Below, piece after piece: positions 11,386-22,816 of a stretch of DNA of 64,000 nt. Below the pieces are notes generated by a model. It did no database searches. It saw only the letters and a program-made list of their open reading frames with translations, and was not told the DNA's origin. The position numbers and the translations under genes were made by a program. Numbering within the stretch: position 1 is the first letter of the stretch; each line of letters starts with the position of its first letter. Origin of the DNA: Phyto melanocephala (taxonomy: Eukaryota > Arthropoda > Insecta > Diptera > Rhinophoridae); assembly GCA_941918925.1 (NCBI GenBank), contig OW799236.1, forward strand, positions 17,459,474-17,523,473. Direction: 5' to 3'.

Positions 11386-13555
11386 TTTGTATCAACAATG
11401 TTGATTCAACATGTTTTTTATTTGTTGTTTTTTTACAAACATATGTTATGCGTATGTGTTTGTATAAACTTTAACGATTATAACTCCTTAAATACTGAAG
11501 CAATTTAAAAAAGATGAAGACTGTGCATATTTGCAGGAAAATTCCTTTCAAATGGCATATTTTTTTAATCGGTTGTTTAATGTCATTACAAAGAATCGAC
11601 TTGCCTATTAATATATAAGATAAAAAACAAGTGTTTTTTTAAGTGTATTTTTTATTAAATATAAAAAAAACAATTAGTTTATGTATAAAATATCTTTTAG
11701 GACAAATGACCTTCACGGCTTAGCTGGCACATACAAAATTTTCCTAAACGATGTTGCACAAATTTGTGGCTATACATAGGTGTAGCAGACAAACTTATGT
11801 TTGAGATATTGTGTAGTAATATGAAAATGCTTTATGCTTCTTTGTAGTGCTACACTTTTTTGTATTTCACAACACTTAAATTTTTTTAAAGTATTTATTA
11901 AATATTTTGTTTGTAATTATTTAAAAACTGTGTCAAGGTATTAAACAAATTTAAACAAATGTAAAAATAAACAAAAACGCCTAATTGAATAGCTGTATAA
12001 CAAGTGGCAGCAAAGTGGTCAAAATGCGATGGTAATTCTAATTCTAAATTTATATGTGTATATACGAGTGTGTAACGTTTTATATTTATAACATTTAAAA
12101 TATATAACAGAAGACATACATAATTTCCTTTAGCATTTCTTTTCTAAAGGAACTTTAATTATGGCCATGCCAATTCTTAGCATTCACTTGTCCGGTAATA
12201 ATCTTTTATAGGGATACAAAATTTTTCTTCACTTTTTTATCTAGAAGATAAGTTATAATGCTTAATTTTAACTTCAAGAACACCTGTGACTTAATTAAAC
12301 CACAACGACTTTAAAAATGTTTTTTTAAATTTTTGCAAGAAATTTTTATTTTATATTTCTTTAACGCACAATATTATTTGGACTAAATAACTTATTTTAT
12401 CTGTTGATTTAACTTTATTTACGAAGACCGATACGTTCTCTTCTTAATACAGGATCGAATGGTGAAACTAGTTTTGTTTTAAAGAAAATAAATTTATAAA
12501 GATCAACTTTGAATTTTCTGCAAAGACGACAAATTTAGACATAAGCTGTTTTATTTTATAGCTACAGATATTTTTTTTCTAAATCTTTTGCAGTTTATAG
12601 AACCATTTTTGTGTCGCTTTTACAATCCAGGTGATTGCTTTTTGTTATTTTGTTGTGTCAAAATGATGGCTTTAATTTTAAAACTAGTCATAAATGAATT
12701 GTTTTTTTGCTTTTAACAGTAAAAAAAATAAGCTTTAAATTTTCTACATTTCTGTCAGAGGGATGCAATGAAATATATGTTTATCGGTATGTACGTCTAA
12801 GTTATTTAAATTGCCCACTTTTACCAAATATTTCTGATGATTCGGCATAGAAAACCTTTTGGCATGTGATGTGTTAAGCAAATTTATTAAAAACACATCA
12901 AGGAACATTTATGTGGTACGTTTTAACCCTCTTTTATTTCTATGGTACATTTTAACCCTCTTTTATTTTTTTTCTTATAAGTATAGTATGCTCGACATTT
13001 TTTGGAACGATGTTTGCTTAATGACTACATTTGCTCATATCGTTTTACAGATATCGGGTGTCCCAAAAAAAGCGTCGGCTTAAATTTGAGTTATAAGATT
13101 ATTTTCTTACAGTTATCACGTATACACCATGCGATTTAAGAATATGGATAAGTATTCAAATTAACAACATTTTGTTATTGTAAAAATAAATTACAGAAAA
13201 AGTAAAAGATTTTCCAATACAATTCGCTAATTACGAAAAGTTTTCGGTCGCAATTAGCGCCAAATAAATTGACAGAGGCGTCAGTTACAAAATTTGATGC
13301 CCTTCGTTCTCCTTTATTCTTTTGGCAAAAGTTAAGGGAAAAAATAACGATAAGCTAAATGGTGCTTTAACCGCACTAATGACAACTAATCGATTATATC
13401 TAACAAACAGTTATAAAGTTTTACTAAAACTAATCACTCCAGAGAATGGTTTGATTGGTCTATTTTATGTCTTTGAATACAATCCGAGCCTTTTGTTGAT
13501 AATATACATCAATTTACTAAAGCAATGCATGATATGATTCACAATAAAAGAGTGT
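11386..13555. other. Gene-free AT-rich stretch
   Basis: No gene is visible. A fragment ATGACCTTCACGGCTT at about 11706 recurs near 48266 (looser versions at 6557 and 54010). A mariner-like end CGGGTGTCCCAAAAAAAGCG sits near 13056. Short frames at 12859-13083 and 13322-13537 have no supporting features. Confidence 0.45.
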
Positions 13556-13613
13556 AACGAATAACGAATCATGCATTGCTTGACTTCTACAAAAGTAAAC
13601 TAATAGTCGCAAA

Positions 13614-13710
13614 AGCAACGAATACTGAGCGAATGGTATGAATGGTTTTAAGGCTGATTGAATTAGCAACGAATACTAATCGAATGGTATGAATGGTTTT
13701 AATGCTCATT
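13614..13710. repeat. Two-copy 51-bp tandem repeat
   Basis: AGCAACGAATACT starts at 13614 and again at 13665, each followed by CGAATGGTATGAATGG. Just upstream, GCAATGCATGAT near 13523 and ATCATGCATTGC near 13568 form an inverted pair. Confidence 0.6.
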
Positions 13711-14373
13711 GAAAAAAATTCTGTAAATATAACTTGTAGCATGATACAACAATTGAACTTATTATATTTCTGGTGCTGAAAAAAAATTAAACGAAATTAC
13801 CAAATCGTTTATCTATTTTTGTATATACATACAGATGCATAATCAAAACTGGTTGCTTACAAACTTTATACACAAATGTCAACAAATACTGAACGAATTG
13901 TGCAAATGTTTTCAGTTCGTTCATATGACATCATTACAAAAACTGTTACTGTTGAGAGTGCAAGCAAAAAAGAAATGAGTATGCAAATGTCAATACACAT
14001 TTTATATTATCAATCAAAGGCAATACAAAAGCAATGAATTTGTGAATAGGCAGCAAACGGGAATGTATTCATTCTGTTCTCTGAAATACTCTTTAAGAAC
14101 AGGAAATATATAATTGTTTTCGACATTCATTAAGAAAAATTGGTCTTTAATATTAATTTGTTTTTCCTATCAAAATATGTAATTGTGACTGGTGCTATTA
14201 TTTTAACTGGCATTGTATGTACTCCTGTAATTGATATTTCTGTTCAAAAATTTTTTAATAAACAGCGTATGCTCAGTAATACAAACGCTCTTCTTTACGA
14301 ACATCCAATAGTACGATTAACAAGTTTGTTTTAACTATTCTAAAGCGTACTCTTAGCATATAAACGAATGGCA

Positions 14374-14749
14374 ATCCCTGCAAATAACGCGACTAGTCCA
14401 TACACGGGTGTAAAGTATACTCTGTAATGGACTAGGACTAATCCAAAGATCACCCAAATGTATGGAGAAAACATGGTCGATTTAACATTACGATGTCATA
14501 GGGCTGGACCATAGAACCATCGGAATAGTCTCAAAACTACTCTTTGTCATTACTTGATGGAGCACTTACACGACCATTATACACGTTTTGAGAACAATAT
14601 ATGTAATGGTTAAAACACGAACCCATGTCGTTTAACTACAATCTCTTGTTTGGAAATGATATGGTCCATGACTGCATAGCACAGGACCATGTTGTAAGTA
14701 GTCTATTTAGCTAAAATGTACCACGTAGTCCAATATTATCTGTAGGGAT
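14374..14749. mobile_element. Small MITE with ATCCCTGCAAATAAC ends
   Basis: The left edge ATCCCTGCAAATAAC matches the reverse complement of the right edge (ATCCCTACAGATAAT), followed by related GACTAGTCC / GGACTA motifs. The length is about 376 bp. The body is less AT-rich than its surroundings and contains several GGACCAT / ATGGTCC motifs on both strands, which could fold. No coding frame is present. An isolated ATCCCTGCAAAA near 40552 may be another end. Confidence 0.5.
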
Positions 14750-15251
14750 GCGATAGTATACATATTTGTATTTTTGCAGGAATTTCTTATATTCCTGATA
14801 TGAAACGAGGTTTTATTTTATTTTGAACTTTTGACTTTCTTTTTTACGGTCAACAACCTATTGCTAAGTTCTTGTCAAGTTTAAAAGTGTTAGTATTTGG
14901 CTTGTGTTGTACGTTATATAGATTTAAATAATAATATTTCTATAATATTGACTTTTCTGCCAGTGATGTTTGGCTCGCAAATTGAACAAAAACCTCATGG
15001 AATACTATTGCCTACAAAAGCTGACGAAAAAATAAATTCCTCCAAAGTTTTTGTGGCTCAGTTTGTAAGCAAACGCGGGTGAGTCCGGACTTTACTGGAA
15101 AAGAAAGAAACAAATTTCGATTTTTTAATCATTACGAAAAGGGAAGTCCAGTGCTTTAAAACAAATACAAAAAGGATTAAATATACTTGAGTATTATATT
15201 ACCTCCTTAAAAATTGCCATATTTAAAACAAATACAGTACTAGATTTATAA

Positions 15252-15910
15252 CATCCCAGCAAAATAACACATTACAAAATAATGAGTTGAAAGTACTAGA
15301 AAAGAGTTCTTCACTACTAACAAGTTGGCATCTGAACCCATTATTTTAACACGACGAGGTCATTGGAGGCAAGTACTTACCACGCTCGCTTACAAATAGG
15401 GACTTAAATAAGTACTTACCATCCTCGTTTACAAATAGGGACTCGTATAAGTACTTATTACGCTCGCTTATAAATAGGGACTTAAATAAGTACTTACTTT
15501 TATAGCAGTATATAAGTACTTCATTTTAATAACCTAAATAACCCATTACTATTGTGGACTTACAGAAGTCGTTCGGTTCTTCTTAAGACGAAAATTCGGT
15601 ATGATTATTCTGCAATACGTTAATTGGAAATTTTAAAATCAGTGAAAATCTATAAGTCATCACTTTTTTAATGAAATGCTTTGCCGCTGTTAAAATAATT
15701 ATTACTTATACCCTAAGCGTATTAAACAATATGAGAATTTAAAAAGTTTCTTGTTGCGAAAGCCAATTTCCAATTGTATTGTGTGTGTATCTAAGCAAAT
15801 GTCTAAAGTCATTACTAAAATACTTCTTAGTAAGGCAGACTATATTGAATAGTCATTGAAAAGTATGTTGTTTAGTAAGAGCAAGTCATTACCTAGTTTT
15901 TGCTGGGATA
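15252..15910. mobile_element. MITE with CCCAGCAAAA ends, copy 1
   Basis: The element begins TCCCAGCAAAATAACAC and ends GTTTTTGCTGGGA, an inverted pair. A second copy at 57387-58036 matches it along its length (ACAAAATAATGAGTT, GAGGCAAG, GTCATTGAAAAGTATGTTG). It contains a 39-bp tandem array. No ORF is shared between the copies, so it is a non-autonomous DNA element. Confidence 0.7.
15371..15500. repeat. 39-bp tandem repeat inside the MITE
   Basis: AAGTACTTAC begins at 15371, 15410, 15449 and 15488, each 39 bp apart and followed by CGCTCGCTTACAAATAGGGA or a close variant. The related copy at 57.5 kb has only about two units, so the array has expanded or contracted between copies. Confidence 0.8.
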
Positions 15911-17425
15911 TTTGTATTTACTAAGAAAAAGCTACGTTATTTGTTTTCCTATTATCTTTTAAAGCCTACCCATAGGCTGAACTAGAAAATTAAATCTCAC
16001 CCTAAACAAAAAAAAAACAAGTATGTACCTATAGATAAGTGTGTACCTATTCATAATTGCAACATAAATATTCAAGTTTTTGTTATTTTTTTGTTTTCGA
16101 TTTAAATACTAATAGTAAATATTTTATATGCATTTCAATTTTTGTTTCTACCATTTCCTACTCATGCCATTTATTTAAAAGGTTTCTTTTCTCTAGGTTA
16201 AAGCAAATGCAAATTATAAGGCGGTGCAAAGTGCATAGTAAAACAAATTGTTGTAAATGATTGTTTTTAAAGAAAACTAAAACAAATTGAAAAACAAAAG
16301 TCATATGTGGTCAGAAAATATAAAAAAGTTTTCAATCGTTAAACATTAAACAGTCAGATAATAAATAATAAATTATTAGATTGTATCAAACATTAGTTAA
16401 AAACAAATTGAAATTGCGTGTTAAGTGATTAAACATTTTTCTATTAATAATTTTTAACTTTTTCTTTTTTAAACAGTATATTAAAAAAAGTCAATTATCA
16501 ACGTAAAAATTGTGCCAGAAATATTAAACCACAAAAAGTGTTTAAATGTTGTTTTCTTCGCTGCAATCACTTTGATAGAAAACAATAATTTTTGTGAGTA
16601 CATACATACATATACTATTTTTATCGTTAAAAAATTTGTTTTTTAAATTGTTAGTTTTTTTTTCTTGAGAAATATGTTTGTAAATTTGAATATATTTCGA
16701 AAACATTTCTAATTTTAAAACTGCATGCTCTGTTCCAACTTCTTAGAATTTGTTTATTTTTAATTATGCATGATATAGTCTTATTGAATGACATTTTTTG
16801 TATTTACTTGTTCGCATTGAATTTGTTTTCTTTTTTTTAATATACAAGTATATATCTGTGAACTTTTGATAAAACAACTTAAGTCGAGATAAGAAAATTT
16901 TCAACTTGTTTTTATTAATGAAAGTAAAATTTTCAAGACACATCCTTAGAACTATACAATCGGTATTTTTTTATGTATAATAATTTAAGTTGTATCACAT
17001 TAAAAAATAATCAACTACATGTAATAACTTTCCTAGTAAATTTAATTAGGACTATTTTGTCAAAAGTCCACAGTGCTAGTTTACGCTAATCCGCGTCTTG
17101 CTACAAGTTAAAAAAACAAAAAACTTCAACTTAATTTTCCTTATTTAATGTTTGTTTATTGCTCTTCAAAAATAACCGAAATGAAAATGGGTTTATTCAT
17201 TCATTCTTTTTTAATAACAATTTAAATTTAAAAAAATTAGGTTTTAAATATGTTTTTAAATGGTTTTCAAAACCCTTAAAATCGTTACGAAAGCAACTTA
17301 GTCCAACGCTACCGGTGGCCATCTTTAGCCCAACATATCATCTTTTGTGCTCTAAACTAACATTCTCGATGTATATAAATATAATACACTGGACAGATTA
17401 AATGTTGCAAACACACTGCATAGTG
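15911..17425. other. Gene-free AT-rich stretch
   Basis: The stretch is AT-rich with poly-A and poly-T runs and several chance frames (for example 16057-16260 and 17159-17401) rich in Phe, Lys, Asn and Ile. No domain, splice pattern or repeat end was recognised. Its last bases carry the left copy of the 9-bp duplication of the foldback element. Confidence 0.5.
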
Positions 17426-17434
17426 TGAAAATTC
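17426..17434. other. Left 9-bp target-site duplication of the foldback element
   Basis: TGAAAATTC directly precedes the left end ATGTGTGTGAAG and is repeated exactly at 31949-31957 directly after the inverted right end CTTCACACACAT. Confidence 0.85.
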
Positions 17435-17742
17435 ATGTGTGTGAAGATAAATTTGAAATTTGAAACCCTAGACACAAACCTAATAAGTTAACAGAGCTAT
17501 GTTAACTACTTAACAGAACTAATGTTATTACTCTAAATTTAGTTGTTTTTTATAATTAAAGATATTTTTATATAGGAATATTCAAAAAAAAAAAAAAAAA
17601 AAACTGAATTTATAGAACACACCTCTGAAGCAAGCAATGATTAAAAATATTTAATATAACATTTTTTAGGTGAAAATAATAACACATTTATAAAGAGTGA
17701 TTTTTGAATAAAATATTTATATTTTTTCGAATATACAAAGTT
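17435..17742. repeat. Left unique outer end of the foldback element
   Basis: This 308-bp non-satellite segment includes TTTGAAACCCTAGACACAAA, a poly-A tract near 17587 and AAGTTGGCACACAATACCAC at its inner edge. It is repeated in inverted orientation at 31641-31948 with few differences, mostly in poly-A length. Confidence 0.85.
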
Positions 17743-20700
17743 GGCACACAATACCACTATGTGGAAAGTATAGCCAGAGGCCATTACTACCACACTATGG
17801 AAGTGGAATTCCTGAATTGATTTTGTGAAGTTTTTAAAAAATTATTGAAAATTTCTTTTTTCTGTGAGGGATTTTGGTCATTGTGGGCAAATATGGAGAT
17901 GGCACGCAACACCACTATATGGAAAGTATAGCCAGGGGCCATTGCTACCACATTGTGGAAGTGGAATTCCTGAATTGATTTTGTGAAGTTTTTAAAAAAT
18001 TATTGAAACTTGATATTTTTTCATATGAAATTTCTGTAAGGGATTTTGGTCATTGTGGGCAAATATGGAGACGGCACGCAATACCACTATATGGAAAGCA
18101 TAGCCAAGGGCCATTACTACCACACTATGGATGTGGAATTCCTGAATTGATTTTGTGAAGTTTTTAAAAAATTATTGAAAATTGATATTTTTTCATATGA
18201 AATTTCTGTGAGGGATTTTGGTCATTGTGGGCAAATATGGAGACGGCACGCAATACCACTATATGAAAAGTATAGCCAAAGGCCATTGCTACCACATTAT
18301 GGAAGTGGAATTCCTGAATTGATTTTGTGAAGTTTTTAAAAAATTATTGAAAATTGATATTTTTTCATATGAAATTTCTGTGAGGGATTTTGGTCATTGT
18401 GGGCAAATATGGAGACGGCACGCAATACCACTATATGGAAAGTATAGCCAAAGGCCATTGCTACCACATTATGGAAGTGGAATTCCTGAATTGATTTTGT
18501 GAAGTTTTTAAAAAATTATTGAAAATTGATATTTTTTCATATGAAATTTCTGTGAGGGATTTTGGTCATTGTGGGCAAATATGGAGACGGCACGCAATAC
18601 CACTATATGGAAAGTATAGCCAAAGGCCATTGCTACCACATTATGGATGTGGAATTCCTGAATTGATTTTGTGAAGTTTTTAAAAAAATATTGAAAATTT
18701 GATTTCTCATATGAAATTTCTGTGAGGGATTTTGGTCATTGTGGGCAAATATGGAGACGGCACGCAATACCACTATATAGAAGGTATAGCCAGGGGCCAT
18801 TACTACCACACTATGGAAGTGGAATTCCTGAATTGATTTTGTGAAGTTTTTAAAAAATTATTGAAAATTTGATTTCTCATATGAAATTTCTGTGAGGGAT
18901 TTAGGTCATTGTGGGCAAATATGGAGACGGCACGCAATACCACTATATGGAAAGCATAGCCAGGGGCCATTGCTACCACACTATGGAAGTGGAATTCCTG
19001 AATTGATTTTGTGAAGTTTTAAAAAAATGTTTGAAAATTTGATTTCTCATATGAAATTTCTGTGAGGGATTTAGGTCATTGTGGGCAAATATGGAGACGG
19101 CACGCAATACCACTATATGGAAAGCATAGCCAGCGGACATTGCTACCACACTATGGAAGTGGAATTCCTGAATTGATTTTGTGAAGTTTTAAAAAAATGT
19201 TTGAAAATTTTATTTCTCATATGAAATTTCTGTGAGGGATTTTGGTCATTGTGGGCAAATATGGAGACGGCACGCAACACCACTATATAGAAAGTATAGC
19301 CAGGGGCCATTGCTAGCACACTATGGATGTGGAATTCCTGAATTGATTTTGTGAAGTTTTTAAAAAATTATTGAAAATTAATATTTTTTCATATGAAATT
19401 TCTGTGAGGGATTTTGGTCATTGTGGGCAAATATGGAGACGGCACGCAATACCACTATATGGAAAGTATAGCCAGAGGCCATTGCTACCACATTATGGAA
19501 GTGGAATTCCTAAATTGATTTTGTGAAGTTTTTAAAAAATTATTGAAAATTGATATTTTTTCATATGAAATTTCTGTGAGGGATTTTGGTCATTGTGGGC
19601 AAATATGGAGACGGCACGCAATACCACTATATGGAGAGTATAGCCAAAGGCCATTGCTACCACAATATGGAAGTGGAATTCCTGAATTGATTTTGTGAAG
19701 TTTTTAAAAAATTATTGAAAATTGATATTTTGTCATATGAAATTTCTGTGAGGGATTTTGGTCATTGTGGGCAAATATGGAGACGGCACGCAATACCACT
19801 ATAAAAAAAGTATAGCCAAAGGCCATTGCTACCACATTATGGAAGTGGAATTCCTGAATTGATTTTGTGAAGTTTTTAAAAAATTATTGAAAATTGATAT
19901 TTTTTCATATGAAATTTCTGTGAGGGATTTTGGTCATTGTGGGCAAATATGGAGACGGCACGCAATACCACTATATGGAAAGTATAGCCAAAGGCCATTG
20001 CTACCACATTATGGAAGTGGAATTCCTGAATTGATTTTGTGAAGTTTTTAAAAAATTATTGAAAATTGATATTTTTTCATATGAAATTTCTGTGAGGGAT
20101 TTTGGTCATTGTGGGCAAATATGGAGACGGCACGCAATACCACTATATGGAAAGTATAGCCAAAGGCCATTGCTACCACATTATGGAAGTGGAATTCCTG
20201 AATTGATTTTGTGAAGTTTTTAAAAAATTATTGAAAATTTCTTTTTTCTGTGAGGGATTTTGGTCATTGTGGGCAAATATGGAGATGGCACGCAACACCA
20301 CTATATGGAAAGTATAGCCAGGGGCCATTGCTACCACATTGTGGAAGTGGAATTCCTGAATTGATTTTGTGAAGTTTTTAAAAAATTATTGAAACTTGAT
20401 ATTTTTTCATATGAAATTTCTGTGAGGGATTTTGGTCATTGTGGGCAAATATGGAGACGGCACGCAATACCACTATATGGAAAGTATAGCCAAAGGCCAT
20501 TGCTACCACATTATGGAAGTGGAATTCCTGAATTGATTTTGTGAAGTTTTTAAAAAATTATTGAAAATTTCTTTTTTCTGTGAGGGATTTTGGTCATTGT
20601 GGGCAAATATGGAGACGGCACGCAATACCACTATATGAAAAGCATAGCCAAGGGCCATTACTACCACACTATGGATGTGGAATTCCTGAATTGATTTTGT

Positions 20701-22816
20701 GAAGTTTTTAAAAAATTATTGAAAATTGATATTTTTTCATATGAAATTTCTGTGAGGGATTTTGGTCATTGTGGGCAAATATGGAGACGGCACGCAATAC
20801 CACTATAAAAAAAGTATAGCCAAAGGCCATTGCTACCACATTATGGAAGTGGAATTCCTGAATTGATTTTGTGAAGTTTTTAAAAAATTATTGAAAATTG
20901 ATATTTTTTCATATGAAATTTCTGTGAGGGATTTTGGTCATTGTGGGCAAATATGGAGACGGCACGCAATACCACTATATGGAAAGTATAGCCAAAGGCC
21001 ATTGCTACCACATTATGGAAGTGGAATTCCTGAATTGATTTTGTGAAGTTTTTAAAAAATTATTGAAAATTTCTTTTTTCTGTGAGGGATTTTGGTCATT
21101 GTGGGCAAATATGGAGACGGCACGCAATACCACTATATGAAAAGCATAGCCAAGGGCCATTACTACCACACTATGGATGTGGAATTCCTGAATTGATTTT
21201 GTGAAGTTTTTAAAAAATTATTGAAAATTGATATTTTTTCATATGAAATTTCTGTGAGGGATTTTGGTCATTGTGGGCAAATATGGAGACGGCACGCAAT
21301 ACCACTATATGGAAAGTATAGCCAAAGGCCATTGCTACCACATTATGGAAGTGGAATTCCTGAATTGATTTTGTGAAGTTTTTAAAAAATTATTGAAAAT
21401 TGATATTTTTTCATATGAAATTTCTGTGAGGGATTTTGGTCATTGTGGGCAAATATGGAGACGGCACGCAATACCACTATATGGAAAGTATAGCCAAAGG
21501 CCATTGCTACCACATTATGGAAGTGGAATTCCTGAATTGATTTTGTGAAGTTTTTAAAAAATTATTGAAAATTTCTTTTTTCTGTGAGGGATTTTGGTCA
21601 TTGTGGGCAAATATGGAGACGGCACGCAATACCACTATATGAAAAGCATAGCCAAGGGCCATTACTACCACACTATGGATGTGGAATTCCTGAATTGATT
21701 TTGTGAAGTTTTTAAAAAATTATTGAAAATTGATATTTTTTCATATGAAATTTCTGTGAGGGATTTTGGTCATTGTGGGCAAATATGGAGACGGCACGCA
21801 ATACCACTATAAAAAAAGTATAGCCAAAGGCCATTGCTACCACATTATGGAAGTGGAATTCCTGAATTGATTTTGTGAAGTTTTTAAAAAATTATTGAAA
21901 ATTGATATTTTTTCATATGAAATTTCTGTGAGGGATTTTGGTCATTGTGGGCAAATATGGAGACGGCACGCAATACCACTATATGGAAAGTATAGCCAAA
22001 GGCCATTGCTACCACATTATGGAAGTGGAATTCCTGAATTGATTTTGTGAAGTTTTTAAAAAATTATTGAAAATTGATATTTTTTCATATGAAATTTCTG
22101 TGAGGGATTTTGGTCATTGTGGGCAAATATGGAGACGGCACGCAACACCACTATATAGAAAGTATAGCAAGGGGCCATTGCTAGCACACCATGGATGTGG
22201 AATTCCTGAATTGATTTTGTGAAGTTTTTAAAAAATTATTGAAAATTAATATTTTTTCATATGAAATTTCTGTGAGGGATTTTGGTCATTGTGGGCAAAT
22301 ATGGAGACGGCACGCAATACCACTATATGGAAAGTATAGCCAGAGGCCATTGCTACCACATTATGGAAGTGGAATTCCTAAATTGATTTTGTGAAGTTTT
22401 TAAAAAATTATTGAAAATTGATATTTTTTCATATGAAATTTCTGTGAGGGATTTTGGTCATTGTGGGCAAATATGGAGACGGCACGCAATACCACTATAT
22501 GGAAAGCATAGCCAAGGTCCATTACTACAACAGCATGGATGTGAAATTCCTGAATTGATTTTGTGAAGTTTTAAAAAAATGTTTGAAAATTTTATTTCTC
22601 ATATGAAATTTCTGTGAGGGATTTTGGTCATTGTGGGCAAATATGGAGACGGCACGCAACACCACTATATGGAAAGTATAGCCAGAGGCCATTACTACCA
22701 CAGTATGGAAGTGGAATTCCTGAATTGATTTTGTGAAGTTTTAAAAAAATGTTTGAAAATTTTATTTCTCATATGAAATTTCTGTGAGGGATTTTGGTCA
22801 TTGTGGGAAAATATGG
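17743..22816 (+). repeat. Left satellite array (about 30 monomers)
   Basis: The monomer landmark GGAATTCCTGAATTGATTTT recurs at 17805, 17963, 18135, 18307, 18479, 18651, 18821, 18991, 19161 and onward to about 22711. Spacings are 158, 170 or 172 bp, depending on whether the linker reads TTTCTTTTTTCTGTG, TTTGATTTCTCATATG or TTGATATTTTTTCATATG. The outermost monomers are the most divergent. All frames in the array are short and uninformative. Confidence 0.95.
20636..21900 (+). repeat. 502-bp higher-order repeat within the left array
   Basis: The variant monomer beginning TGAAAAGCATAGCCAAGGGC occurs at 20636, 21138 and 21640, exactly 502 bp apart. This equals 172 + 172 + 158, a three-monomer block with the short linker in the same place each time. 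It points to recent unequal exchange or slippage of trimers. Confidence 0.75.
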
